From Balaenoptera acutorostrata (lineage: Eukaryota > Chordata > Mammalia > Artiodactyla > Balaenopteridae), in contig NC_080081.1 in NCBI RefSeq assembly GCF_949987535.1, forward strand, positions 41,022,428 to 41,086,427: a stretch of DNA of 64,000 bases. Reading direction: 5' to 3'. Under the pieces are notes generated by a model. It did no database searches. It was not told where the DNA came from and was given only the letters and a program-made list of their open reading frames with translations. Both the position numbers and the translations under genes were made by a program. Below are positions 13,281 to 24,173 of the stretch, piece after piece (position 1 is the first letter of the stretch; the number at the start of each line of letters is the position of its first letter).

Positions 13281-13641
13281 TGGACTTCCATGGTGGTGCA
13301 GTGGTTAAGAATCTGCCTGCCAAAGCAGGGGACACAGGTTCGAACCCTGATCCAGGAAGATCCCACATGCCGTGGAGCAACTAAGCCTGTGAGCCACAAC
13401 TACTGAGCCTGCACTTTAGAGCCCATGAGCCACAACTACTGATCCCACATGCCACAGCTACTGAAGCCTGCACTCCTAGAGCCCATGCTCTGCAACAAGA
13501 GAACCCACTGCAATGAGAAGCATGCACACTGCAACCAAGAGTAGCCCCTGCTCTTTGAAACTAGAGAAAGCCTGCGTGCAACATCGAAGACCCAACACAG
13601 CCAAAAATAAATAAATAAATAAATTTATTTATTTAAAAAAA
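13281..13641 (+). mobile_element. CHR-type SINE, long form, inside antisense L1
   Basis: A tRNA-derived SINE head (gacttccatggtggtgcagt) carries a B-box-like aggttcgaaccctgatcc. It continues through repeated 'ccacaactactga' units and a TAAATAAA-rich tail. TSD aagatgttgaatat / aagatattgaatat is at 13267-13280 and 13642-13655 (one mismatch). Its body has the extra internal repeat seen in the long class of this SINE. Confidence 0.93.
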
Positions 13642-13982
13642 AAGATATTGAATATTGTTCTCTGTGTTATACTTAAATCCTTGTTGCATATCTATTTTAT
13701 ATATAGTAGTGTGTATTTGTTAATCCCAAACTCCTACCTTATCCTCCCCCAACTTTCCTTTCCCTTTCGGTAACCATGAGTTTGTTTTCTGTGTCTGTGA
13801 ATCTGTTTCTCTTTTGTAAATAGATTAATTTGTATTATTTTTTAGTTTCCATATATCAGTAATACCATATAATATTTGTCTTTCTCTGACTTCCTTCACT
13901 TAGTATGATAATCTCTAGGCATATCCAGGCTGCTGCAAATGGCAACATTTCATTCTTATAGCTGAGTAATATTCCATTATAT

Positions 13983-13985
<3 letters not shown>

Positions 13986-14021
<36 letters not shown>
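13986..14021. repeat. GATA microsatellite inside L1
   Basis: Nine GATA units lie where other copies of this L1 have a short 'attgtatatatg' stretch (antisense). The microsatellite therefore grew within the element after insertion. Confidence 0.9.
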
Positions 14022-14404
14022 TGCACATATACACATCTTCTTCATCCATTCATCTGTCGATGGACATTTAGGTTACTGCCATGTCTTGGCTATTGTAAAT
14101 AGCACTGCTGTGAACATTGGGGTACATGCATCTTTTTGAATTAGAGTTTTCCTCTTTTCTGGATGTATGCCCAGGAGTGGGATGGAAGAATCTTTGTCTT
14201 ACTGGAACATCCCAGCAAAGAAACAGGAGTCTCAACTCTCAAACAGAGCCATGGGTATTACAAAGCAGCCTTGAGTTTTTATAACCCTTCAAGTAGCCAG
14301 AAGCAGATAGGCTATTGTTGGAAGAGATCTGGCCTGGGAGCTAGAAGATACTGGCCCCAAATAACCTCTCTGCATTTCTCCTCTTTGAGGCATTGAGGTT
14401 GAGT

Positions 14405-14582
14405 TAGGGCAGTAATTCTCAGTCTTGCCTGCATGATAAACTTATCCACCAAGGAGTTTCTAAAAATCCCATGTCCAGGCTGCACCCTACACTGATTAAA
14501 TAAGAACCTTCCAGGCATTCAACAGTATTTTTTAAAGCTCTACAAGAAGTTCCAGTGTTTAGCCAAGATTAAGATCCATTAG
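14405..14582. repeat. MER5-type hAT DNA transposon fragment
   Basis: Blocks match the short non-autonomous MER5 element: gcagtaattctcagtcttgc (from CAGTGGTTCTCA), ctgcatgataaacttatcca, agtttctaaaaatcccatgt, agttccagtgtttagccaag and ttaagatccatt at the other end (from TGAGAACCACTG). Both terminal inverted repeats are present but mutated. It has no coding capacity. Confidence 0.7.
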
Positions 14583-15165
14583 TTTTGGAGATATCCAACT
14601 CTAAACATTTTATGATGTTTTCTCAATATATCTAAACCATGCTTTGGTCAGGACAAAGCAATGCGTGTGGCCTTGTGGCTCCAAACAGAAGAGTCCTCCA
14701 CTCTCACAGGTGGAGGGGGCGGGGCACTGGAGTAGTAACCACAGATGCATTTGTTCTCAAACTCACCTTCTCATGTGTTCTTTAGGAAGAAGAGCTCCCT
14801 GGCTTTACCTGACCATTTTAAGGAAGGATCAATCCCAATATATCCAGCTGACCAAAAAAAAAAAAAAAAAAAAAAAAAATCAGCTTTGGCATCAGCACTT
14901 CCAAAAGGAATCATGTTTTCCCAACCCTGCTGATTCAGGATTATTTTCTAATTTCTCAGGTGGAGATTGAGAAACTCAGGGGCTGGCTTTTAAGTAATTC
15001 TTGGCTGCATGAATATTGAGAAGACTGAGAAATAGAACATGACTCCTACTGAAGGGAGGAGGAGAGGAAAAAGATTCTTCTGGGTACCTGTGAAGGTGTG
15101 CCAGAAAATTAGGTGGAAAACCATCGACTTGCCATGACCTTAAGTAAAAGGAAGATAGTGGGTCA
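14583..15165. other. Unclassified DNA with long A run
   Basis: No gene or named repeat. A run of about 26 A at 14854-14879 creates lysine-rich chance frames. A GC-richer patch is at 14690-14730. Confidence 0.5.
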
Positions 15166-15180
15166 AGAAATAAATGTTTA

Positions 15181-15485
15181 GGGCTTCCCTGGTGGCGCAG
15201 TGGTTGAGAATCTGCCTGCCAATGCAGGGGACACGGGTTCGAACCCTGGCTCGGGAGGATCCCACATGCCACGGAGCAACTGGGCCCATGAGCCACAACT
15301 ACTGAGCCTGCGCATCGGGAGCCTGTGCTCCGCAGCAAGAGAGGCCGCGATGGTGAGAGGCCCGTGCACCGCGATGAAGAGTGGCCCCCACTTGCCACAA
15401 CTAGGGAAAGCCCTCGCACAGAAACGAAGACCCGACACAGTCAAAAATTAATTAATTAATTAATTAATTAAAAAAAAAAAAAAAA
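15181..15485 (+). mobile_element. CHR-type SINE, short form
   Basis: Head gggcttccctggtggcgcag includes an A-box-like ggcgcagtgg. A B box, gggttcgaaccctgg, is at 15235-15249. Polymerase III would use these two boxes in tRNA-derived SINEs. Tail is AATT repeats then A. TSD agaaataaatgttta / agaaagaaatgttta is at 15166-15180 and 15486-15500. The body has a single 'ctgagcctgcgcatcgggag' unit and keeps many CpGs, so it belongs to the younger short class. Frames on both strands (about 80-150 codons) are SINE artefacts. Confidence 0.95.
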
Positions 15486-15500
15486 AGAAAGAAATGTTTA

Positions 15501-15750
15501 GTTATGTAATATGTTGTCCAGAGTTAAATAAGTCTTTTCATGAATATCCCAATGGAATTATTAGGGTAGAAATAAGATTTCAAGAAGTCAATGAGTAAAT
15601 GAGAGTCAAAGGAGAGAAACAAGGAATATAGAAAACTGTTTAAAGGAGGACTGTTCATGTTAAGTGTTCATATCTGGATATTTATCAGAGAGAAATCTGA
15701 GTTACATCTGTCTCCTGGATTAATTTTTAATAATATGATTATTCATTTTC
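15501..15750. other. No recognisable feature
   Basis: AT-rich spacer between two SINEs. The last few bases may be the left edge of the old L1 that resumes at 23298. Confidence 0.4.
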
Positions 15751-15762
15751 AAAAGTATGACA

Positions 15763-16029
15763 GGGCTTCCCTGGTGGTGCAGTGGTTAAAAATCCACCTG
15801 CCAAAGCAGGGGACATGGGTTTGAGCCCTGGCCCTGTAAGATCCCACATGCCACGGAGCAACAAAGCCCATGCACCACAACTACTGAGCCTGTGCTGTAG
15901 AGCCCATGAGCTACAACTACTGAGCTCACATGCCAAAACTACTGAAGCCCACGTGCCTAGAGCCCGTGCTCCATAACAAGAGAAGCCACCACAGTGAGAG
16001 GCCTGCACACCACAATGAAGAGTAGCCCC
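15763..16029 (+). mobile_element. CHR-type SINE (long form), 5' part of split copy
   Basis: Head gggcttccctggtggtgcag, B-box-like gggtttgagccctgg and repeated 'acaactactgag' units. It is cut at 16029 by the 7 kb L1. The rest of the SINE resumes at 23181. The outer TSD aaaagtatgaca at 15751-15762 recurs exactly at 23286-23297, proving the two halves were one insertion. Confidence 0.95.
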
Positions 16030-16045
16030 TGTGACAGAACAGCTT

Positions 16046-16056
16046 CAAGATGGCGG
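16046..16056 (+). promoter_or_regulatory. YY1-like site at L1 5' end
   Basis: The motif caagatggcgg lies 16 bases into the element. Human L1 carries a similar YY1 site at the same place, where it positions transcription start. By analogy this supports a complete 5' end. The same spot in the old L1 at 1100 reads caagatgatgg, so the motif is decayed there. Confidence 0.6.
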
Positions 16057-16239
16057 AAGAGTAAGACACGGAAATCACCTTCCTCCCCACAAATACATCA
16101 GAAATACATCTACATGTAGAACAACTGCTACAGAACACCTACTGAATGATGACAGAAGACCTCAGACCTCCCAAAAGTCAAGAAACTCACCACGTACCTG
16201 GGTAGGGCAAAAGAAAAAAGAAAAAACAGAGACAAAAGA

Positions 16240-17180
16240 ATAGGGATTGGACCTGCACCAGTGGGATGGAGCTGTGAAGGAGGAAAGGTTTCCACACACT
16301 AGGAAGTCGCTTTGCGGGTGGAGACTGCGGGTGGCAGAGGGGGGAAGCTTTGGAGCCATGGAAGAGAGCTCAGCAAGGTGGGTGCAGAGGGCAAAGCGGA
16401 GAGATTCCTGCACCGAGGATCGGTGCCAACCAGCACTCACCAGGCGGAGAGACTTGTCTGCTCACCCACCAGGACAGGTGGGGGCTGAGAGCTGAGGCTC
16501 GGGCTTCAGAGGTCGGATCCCACGGAGAGGACTGGGGCTGGCTGCCTGAACACAGCCTGAAGTGGGCTAGTGCACCATGGCTAGCCGAGAGGGAGTCCAG
16601 GAAAGTCTGGAGCTGCCGAAGAGGCAAGAGACATTTTCTGGCCTCTTTGTTTCCTGGTGCGCCAGGAGAGGAGATTAAGAGCACAGCTTAAAGGAGCTCC
16701 AGACACGGGCATGAGCCGCGGCTACCAGCGCGGACCCCAGAGATGGGCATGAGATGATAAGGCTGCTGCTGCAGACACCAAGAAACCTGTGTGCAAGCAC
16801 AGGTCACTATCCACACCTCCCCTCCTGGTAGCCTGTGCAGCCCGCTACTGCCAGGGTCCCGTGATCCAGGGACAACTTCCCCGGGAGAATGCATGGCATG
16901 CCTCAGTCTGGTGCAATGTCACATCGGCCTCTGCCGCTGCAGTCTCGCCCTGCATCCATACCCCTACCTCCCCCTGGCCTGAGTGAGCCAGACCCCCGAA
17001 AGCAGCTGCTCCTTTAACCCTGTCCTATCTGAGTGAAGAACAGATGCCCTCAGGTGACCTACACACAGAGGCGGGTCCATATCCAAAGCTGAACCCCAGG
17101 AGCTGAGCGAGCAAAGAAGGGAAAGGGAAATTTCTCCCAGCAGCCTCAGGAGCAGCGGGTTAAATCTCCACAATCAACTT
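16240..17180 (+). promoter_or_regulatory. GC-rich L1 5' UTR promoter region
   Basis: This section of the L1 5' UTR is visibly richer in G+C and CpG than anything else in the window (for example gagcggatcgg-like stretches and ccgcggctaccagcgcgg). L1 internal promoters are CpG-rich and normally methylated. Frames on both strands here are by-products of base composition. Confidence 0.5.
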
Positions 17181-17375
17181 GATCTACCCTGCATCTGTGG
17201 AATACCTGAATAGACAACGAATCATCCCAAATTGAGGAGGTAGACTTTGGGAGCAACAATATATATGTATATTTTCCCCTTTTTCTCTTTTTGTGAGTGT
17301 GTATGTGTATGCTTCTGTGTGTGATTTTGTCTGTATAGCTTTGCTTTTATCATTTGTCCTAGGGTTCTTTCTGAC

Positions 17376-17520
17376 CATTTTTGTGTTTTTTTTTTCTTTT
17401 TTTATTTTTACCTAAACATTTTTTATTCCTAATAATTATTTTTATTTAAATTATTTTATTTTATTTTACTTTATTTTATTTTATCTTCTTTCTTTCTTTC
17501 TTTCTTTTCTCCCTTTTATT
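17376..17520. repeat. T-rich simple repeats (TTTTA and TTTC) in L1 5' UTR
   Basis: Runs of TTTTA units at about 17440-17483 and TTTC units at about 17486-17505 lie within the L1 leader. They are low-complexity and part of the element rather than an independent insertion. Confidence 0.8.
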
Positions 17521-18020
17521 CTGAGCCGTGTGGATGAAAGGCTTTTGGTGTTCTAGCCAGGCGTCAGTGCTGTGCCACTGAGGTGGGAGAGCCAAGTTCA
17601 GGACACTGGTCCACAAGAGACCTCCCAGCTCTATGTAATATCAAATGGAGAAAATCTCCCAGAGATCTCCATTTCAATGCCAAGACCGAGCTCCACTCAA
17701 TGACGAGCAAGCTACAGTGCAGGACACCCTATGCCAAACAACTAGCAAGACAGGAACACAACCCTATTCATTAGCACAGAGGCTGCCTAAAATCATAAGG
17801 CCACAGACACCCCAAAACACACCACCAGATGTGGACCTGCCTACCAGAAAGACAAGAGCCAGCCTCATCCAACAGAACACAGGCAGTAGTCCCCTCCACC
17901 AGGAAGCCTACACAACCCACTGAACCAACCTTAGCCACTGGAGACAGACACCAAAAACAACGGAAACTATGAACCTGCAGCCTACAAAAAGGAGACCCCA
18001 AACACAGAAAGTTAAGCAAA

Positions 18021-18947
18021 ATGAGAAGACAGAGAAACATACAGCAGATGAAGGAGCAAGGCAAAAACCCACCAGACTTAACAAATGAAGAGGAAATAGG
18101 CAGTCTACCTGAAAAAGAATTCAGAATAATGATAGTAAAGATGATCCAAAATCTTGGAAATAGAATGGAGAAAATACAAGAAACGTTTAAAAAGGACCTA
18201 GAAAAACTAAAGAGCAAACAAACAGTGAGGAACAACACAATAATGAAAGTAAAAATTCTCTAGTAGGGATCAATAGCAAAATAACTGAGGCAGAAGAACG
18301 AATAAGTGACTTGGAAGATAAAATAGTAGAAATAACTACTGCAGACCAGAATAAAGAAAAAAGAATGAAAAGAATTGAGAACAGTCTCAAAGACCTCTGG
18401 GACAACATTAAACACACCAACATTCGAATTATAGGGGTCCCAGAAGAAGAAGAAATAAAGAAAGGGACTGAGAAAATATTTGAAGAGCTTATAGTTAAAA
18501 AGTTCCCTAATATGGGAAAGGAAATATTTGATCAACTCCAGGAAGCACAGAGAGTCCCATACAGGATAAATCCAAGGAGAAACATGCCAAGACACATATT
18601 AATCAAACTATCAAAAATTATATACAAAGAATAAATTTTAAAAGCAGCAAAGGAAAAACAACAAATAACACATAACGGAATCCCCATAAGGTTAACAGCT
18701 GATCTTTCAGCAGAAACTCTGCAAGCCAGAAAGGAGGGGTGTGACATATTTCAAGTGATGAAGGAGAAAGACCTACAACCAAGATTACTCTACCAAGCAA
18801 GGATCTCATTCAGATTTGACAGAGAAATTAAAAGCTTTACAGACAAGTGAAAGCTAAGAGAATTCAGCACCACCAAACCAGCTTTACAACAAATGCTAAA
18901 GGAATTTCTCTGGGCAGGAAACACAAGAGAAGAAAAAGACCTACAAT
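18021..18947 (+). pseudogene. L1 ORF1 (nucleic-acid-binding chaperone), broken
   Basis: L1 ORF1 encodes the RNA-binding coiled-coil protein of the retrotransposition particle. The ATG at 18021 opens an 80-codon stretch starting MRRQRNIQQMKEQ, ending in a stop at 18261. A second stretch (18311-18634, 107 codons) contains the coiled-coil end and RRM signature NIRIIGVPEEEE, plus RVPYRINPRRNMPRHILIKL of the C-terminal domain. It ends at a premature stop, and the remainder decays by about 18947. At least one frameshift and several stops separate the parts. Intact copies are usually around 300-370 codons. The protein is surely non-functional. Confidence 0.9.
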
Positions 18948-18971
18948 AATAAACCCAAAACAAATAAGAAA

Positions 18972-21900
18972 ACGGTAATAGGAACATACATATTGCTAAT
19001 TACCTTAATGTAAATACATTAAATGCTCCAACCAAAAGACAGACTGGCTGAGTGGATAGAAAAACAAGACCCGTATATATGCTGTCTACAAGAGACCCAC
19101 TTCAGACCTAGGGACACATACAGACTGAAAGAGAGGTGATGGAAAAAGATATTCGATGCAAATGGAAATCAAAAGAAAGCTGGGGTAGCAATTATCATAT
19201 CAGAAAAAATAGACTTTAAAACAAATACTATTACAAAGGACAAAGAAGGACACTACATAATGATAAAGGGATCAATACAATAAGAAGATATAACAATTGT
19301 AAATATTTATGCACCCAACAGAGGAGCACCTCAATACATAAGGCAAATGCTAACAGCCATAAAAGGGGAAATTGACAATAACACAATCATACTAGGGGAA
19401 TTTAACACCCCACTTTCACCAAGGGGAAGATCACCCAAAATGAAAATAAATAAGGAAACACAAGCATTAAATGATACATTAAACAATATGGACTTAATTG
19501 ATATCTATAGGACATTCCATCCCAAAACAACAGAATACACATTCTTCTCAAGTGCTCATGGAACATTCTCCAGGATAGATCATATCTTGGGTCACAAATA
19601 AAGCCTTGGTAAATTTAATAAAATTGAAATTGTATCAAGTATCCTTTCCAACCACAACGCTATGAGACTAGATATCAATTATAGGAAAAAATCTGTAAGA
19701 AATACAAACACATGGAGGCTAAACAACACACTACTTAATAACCAAGAGATCACTGAAGAAATCAAAGAGGAAATAAAAAAATAACCAGAAATAAATAACA
19801 ATGAAAACACAACAACCCAAACCCTATGGGATGCAGAAAAAACAGTCCTAAGAGGGAAGTTTATAGCTATACAAGCCTACCTTAAGAAACAAGAAACATC
19901 TCAAACAAACAACCTAACCTTACACTTAAAGCTATTAGACAAAGAATAACAAAAAACCCAAAAGTTAGCAGAAAGAAAGAAATCATAAAGATCAGATCAA
20001 AAATAAATGAAAAAGAAATAAAGGAAACAATAGCAAAGATCAATAAAACTAAAAGCTGGTTCTTTGAGATGATAAACAAAATTGATAAACCATTAGCCAG
20101 ACTTATCAAGAAAAAAAGGGAGAAGACTCAAATCAATAGAATTAGAAACAAAAAAGGAGAAGTAACAACTGACACTGCAGAAATACAAAGGATCATGAGA
20201 GATTACTGTAAGCAACTATATGCCAATAAAATGGACAACCTGGAAGAAATGGACAAATTCTTAAAACTGCACAACCTTCTGAGACTAAACCAGGGAGAAA
20301 TAGAAAATATGAAAGGATCAATCACAAGCACTGAAATTGAGACTCTGATTTAAAATCTTCCAACAGACAAAAGCCCAGGACCAGATGGCTTCACAGGCGA
20401 ATTCTATCAAACATTTAGAGAAGAGCTAACACCCAGCCTTCTCAAACTCTTCCAAAATATAGCAGAGAAAGGAACACTCCCAAAGTCATTCTGCAAGGCC
20501 ACTATCTCTGATACCAAAACCAGACAAAGATGCCACAAAGAAAGAAAACTACAGGCTAATATCACTGATGAACATAGATGCAAAAATCCTCAACAAAGTA
20601 CTAGCAAACAGAATCCAACAGCACATTGAAAGGATCATACACTATGATCAATTGGGGTTTATCCCAGGAATGCAAGGATTCTTCAATATATGCAAATCAA
20701 TTTACGTGATACACCATATTAAAAAACAGAAGGAGAAAAACCATATAATCATCTCAATAGATGCAGCGAAACCTTTCGACAAAATTCAACACCCATTTAT
20801 GATAAAAACCTGCCACAAAGTAGGCATAGAGGGAACTTTCCTCAACATAATAAATGCAATATGTGACAAACCCACAGCCCAAATCGTCCTCAATGGTGAA
20901 AAACTGAAACCATTTCCACTAAGATCAGGAAGAAGACAAGGTTGCCCACTTTCACCCCTATTATTCAACATAGTTTTGAAAGTTTTAGTCACAGGAATCA
21001 GAGAAGAATAAGAAATAAAAGGAATCCAAACCAGAAAAGAAGAAGTAAAGCTGTCACTGTTTGCAGATGTCATGATACCATACATAGAGAATCCTAAAGA
21101 TGCTACCAGAAAACTACTAGAGCTAATCAATGAATTTGGTAAAGTAGTGGGATAAAAAAATAATGCACAGAAATCTCTTGAATCCCTATACACTAATGAT
21201 GAAAAATCTGAAAGTGAAATTAAGAAAACACTCCCGTTTACCATTGCAACAAAAAGAATAAAATATCTAGGAATAAACCTACCTAAGGAGACAAAAGACC
21301 TGCATGCAGAAAATTATAAGACACTGATGAAAGAAATTAAAGATGATACAAATAGATGGAGAGATATACCATGTTCTTGGATTGGAAGAATCAACATTGT
21401 GAAAATGACTCTAGTACCAAAAGCAATCTAGAGATTCAATGCAATCTCTATCAAACTACCACTGGCATTTTTCACAGAACTAGAACAAAAAGTTTCACAA
21501 ATTGTATGGAAACACAAATGACCCCGAAAAACCATAGCAATCTTGAGAAAGAAACACAGAGGTGGAGGAATCAGGCTCCCTAACTTCAGACTATACTACA
21601 AAGGTACAGTAATCAAGACAGCATGGTACTGGCACAAAAACAGAAATATAGATCATTGGAACAGGATAGAAAGCCCAGAGATAAACCCACACACATATGG
21701 TCACCTTATATTTGATAAAGGAGGCAATAATATACAGTGGAGAAAACACAGCGTCTTCAAAAGTGGTGCTGGGAAAACTGTACAGCTACATGTAAAAGAT
21801 GAAATTAGAACACTCCCTAACCCCATACACAAAAATAAACTCAAAATGGATTAAAGACCTAACTGTAAGGCCAGACACCATCAAACTCTTAGAGGAAAAC

Positions 21901-22781
21901 ATAGGCAGAACACTCTATGACATACATCACAGGAAGATCCTTTTTGACCCACCTCCAGAGAAATGGAAATAAAAACAAAAATAAACAAATGGGACCTAAT
22001 GAAATTTAAAATCTTTTCCACAGCAAAGGAAACCATAAACAGGACAAAAAGACAAGCCTCAGAATGGGAGAATGTTTTTGCAAATGAAGCAACTGACAAA
22101 GGATGAAACTCCAAAATTTACAAGCAGCTCATGCAGCTCAGTATCAATAAAACAAACAACCCAATCCAAAAATGGGCAGAAGGTCTAAGTAGACATTTCT
22201 CCAAAGAAGATATACAGATTGCCAACAAACGCATGAAAGAATGCTCAACGTCATTAATCATTAAAGAAATGCAAATCAAAGCTACAGTGAGATATCATCT
22301 CACACCGGTCAGAATGGCCATCATCAAAAAATCCACAAACAGTAAATGCTGGAGAGGGTGTGGAGAAAAGGGAACCCTCTTGCATTGTTGGTGGGAATGT
22401 AAATTGAGACAGCCACTATGGAGAACAGTACGGAGGTTCCTTAAAAAACTAAAAATAGAACTACCATACGACCCAGCGATCCCACTACTGGGCATATACC
22501 CTGAGGAAACCATAATTCAAAAAGAGTCATGTACCAAAATATTTATTGCAGCTCTATTTACAATAGCCAGGACATGGAAGCAACCTAAGTGTCCATCAAC
22601 AGATGAATGGATAAAGAAGATGTGGCACATATATACAATGGAATATTACTCAGCCATAAAAAGGAATGAAACTGAGTTATTTGTAGTGAGGTGGATGGAC
22701 GTAGAGTCTGTCATACGGAGTGAAGTAAGTCAGAAAGAGAAAAACAAGTACTGTATGCTAACACATATATTTGGAATCTAA
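18972..22781 (+). pseudogene. L1 ORF2 (endonuclease / reverse transcriptase), broken
   Basis: ORF2 normally supplies the APE-like endonuclease, reverse transcriptase and C-terminal Cys-rich domain. The start codon equivalent to the ATG at 41206 reads ACG here (18972-18974). A one-base loss soon after removes the conserved endonuclease Asn. Surviving fragments include an endonuclease piece (19347-19601, with RIDHILGHK), an RT piece (20568-21011, with [14 protein letters not shown]) and the last 216 codons (22131-22781, with the Cys-rich [19 protein letters not shown]). The catalytic FADD of the RT palm reads FADV at 21060-21071. Total span is 3810 bases, about the normal length, so damage is by point changes and small indels. 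Confidence 0.93.
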
Positions 22782-23180
22782 AAAAAGAAAAAGAAAATGG
22801 TCAGAAGAATCAGGGGCAAGACGGGAATAAAGATGCAGACGTACTAGAGATTGGACTTGAGGATACGGGGACGGGAAAGGGTAAGCTGGGAGAAAATGAG
22901 AGAGTGGCAGGGACATATATACACTACCAAATGTAAAATAGATAGCTAGTGGGAAGCAGCTGCATAGCAGAGGGAGATCACCTCGGTGCTTTGTGAACAC
23001 CTAGAGGGGTGGGATAGGGAGTGTGGGAGGGAGGGAGATGCAAGAGGGAAGAGATATGGGGTCATATGTATGTGTATAACTGATTCACTTTGTTATAAAG
23101 CAGAAACTAACACACCAGTGTAAAGCAATTATACTCCAATAAAGATGTTAAAGAAAAAAAATAAAAATAAAAACCACAAA
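22782..23180 (+). other. L1 3' UTR and poly(A)
   Basis: This 3' UTR contains the tract gacatatatacactaccaaa and ends tactccaataaagatgttaa followed by mixed A-rich DNA. The same 3' UTR type occurs at 12826, 35439 and, antisense, at 63070. It differs from the short type at 45368. Confidence 0.85.
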
Positions 23181-23285
23181 AAGAATAACTCCCACTTGCT
23201 GCAACTAGGGAAAGCCTGCATGCAGCAAAGGAGACTGAATGCAGCCAAAAATAAATAAATAAAATAAATAAATTTATTTAAAAAT
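23181..23285 (+). mobile_element. CHR-type SINE, 3' part of split copy
   Basis: Continues the SINE interrupted at 16029: cccacttgctgcaactaggg, then aatgcagccaaaaataaata and a TAAATAAA tail. The first dozen bases are the L1 target duplication. The outer TSD follows at 23286-23297. Confidence 0.93.
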
Positions 23286-23297
23286 AAAAGTATGACA

Positions 23298-24173
23298 GCC
23301 ACTACTCACCTACTAGAATGTCCAAAATCTAAAACTGACAATAGTAAAGGCTAGTGGGTATGTGGAACAATAGGAACTGTCATTCATTGGTGGCAGGAAT
23401 CCAAATGACAGAGCCACTTTGAAAGATGAAAGACAATTTGGCAGTTTCTTACACCACTAAACACAACCTTACCATGTGTTCCAGCAACTATATCCTTGGT
23501 TTTTATGCACAGGAGTTGAAAACATATGTCCACATGAAAACCTGCACAAACGTGTTTATAGCAGCTTGGTTTATAATTGCCAAAACTTGGAAGAAGCCAA
23601 GATGTCCTCAGTGGGTGCGTGGATAAACTGTGGTACATCCAGACAATGAAATATTATTCAGCACTAAAAAGAAATGAACTATCAAGCCATGACAAGACAT
23701 GCAAAACCTTAAATGCATATTACGAACTGAAAGAAGACAACCTGAAAAGACTACATACGGTATGATTCCAAATATTTGACATTTTATAAAAGGCAACAGC
23801 AGTTGCCAGGGGTGAAATGAGGGAAAGAGATGAGTAGATGAAGCCCAGAGAATTTTTAGAGCTATGGAAACCCTCTGTATGATAGTATAATGATGGATAT
23901 ATGTCATTAGACATTTGTCCAAATCCATAGAATGAACAACACCAAATGTGAACTCTAAGTTAAACTATGGACTTTGGGTGATTATGATGTGTCCATGTAG
24001 ATTCATCAATTGTAACAAATGTACCATTTTGACAAGTGATGTGAATAATGGTGAGGCTATGCGTGTGTGGGAGCAGGGGATATATGGCAAATCTGTATCT
24101 TCCCTTCAATTTTGTTGTGAACCTAAAACTGCTTTAAAAAAATATAAAGTCTTTAAGTTAAAAAAAAAAAAAA
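23298..24173 (+). mobile_element. Old L1, end of ORF2 and 3' UTR
   Basis: L1 ORF2 C-terminal sequence is recognisable in pieces (tcattggtggcaggaatcca, ataattgccaaaacttgg, tgaaatattattcagcacta). A 3' UTR and an A run at 24161-24173 follow. Two surviving frames cover 66 and 62 codons. It is clearly older than the L1 at 16030 and was the host of the SINE. Its left edge may lie just upstream of 15751. Confidence 0.8.

Larger units (their letters stand above)
13158..14184 (-). mobile_element. L1, antisense, 3' UTR and end of ORF2, split by a SINE
   Basis: Read on the minus strand this is the end of L1 ORF2 and a 3' UTR of a type different from the L1 at 16030. The ORF2 C-terminus is seen as reverse complements of atggaatattactcagc and ttgtttccatgtcttgg-like blocks. 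Outer TSD gaagaatcttt is at 13147-13157 and 14185-14195. A CHR SINE (13281-13641) and a GATA microsatellite (13986-14021) lie inside. No frame survives. Confidence 0.85.
16030..23180 (+). mobile_element. Near-full-length L1 LINE, inactive
   Basis: A 7.15 kb element with all L1 parts: 5' UTR (16030-18020), broken ORF1 (about 18021-18947), broken ORF2 (18972-22781), 3' UTR with AATAAA at 23138-23143, and an A-rich tail. It inserted into a CHR SINE. The duplicated target is aagagtagcccc at 16018-16029 and aagaataactcc at 23181-23192 (three mismatches, all transitions). Many stops and frameshifts and a mutated reverse-transcriptase site make it incapable of movement. It is the longest element in the window and probably full length, because the 5' end carries the expected YY1-like motif. 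Confidence 0.95.

Noticed and set aside
13281..13380. A functional tRNA gene at the SINE head
   Set aside because: A and B box-like sequences are present, but the segment does not fold as a complete tRNA and continues into the SINE body.
13986..14021. Tandem GATA units as a CRISPR-like or satellite array
   Set aside because: Simple 4 bp microsatellite inside an L1; no spacers.
14854..14879. Poly(A) run as the tail of a processed pseudogene
   Set aside because: The upstream DNA has no recognisable transcript-like sequence and I found no TSD.
14976..15451. Overlapping open frames of 80-150 codons on both strands
   Set aside because: They coincide with the CHR SINE at 15181-15485, and equivalent frames recur at 40563, 46057 and 44774. 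They come from SINE sequence, not genes.
16162..17173. Cluster of frames of 60-113 codons on both strands, suggestive of a gene
   Set aside because: The region is the GC-rich L1 5' UTR; stop codons are rare there because of composition. No L1 leader protein is known at this place in this lineage.
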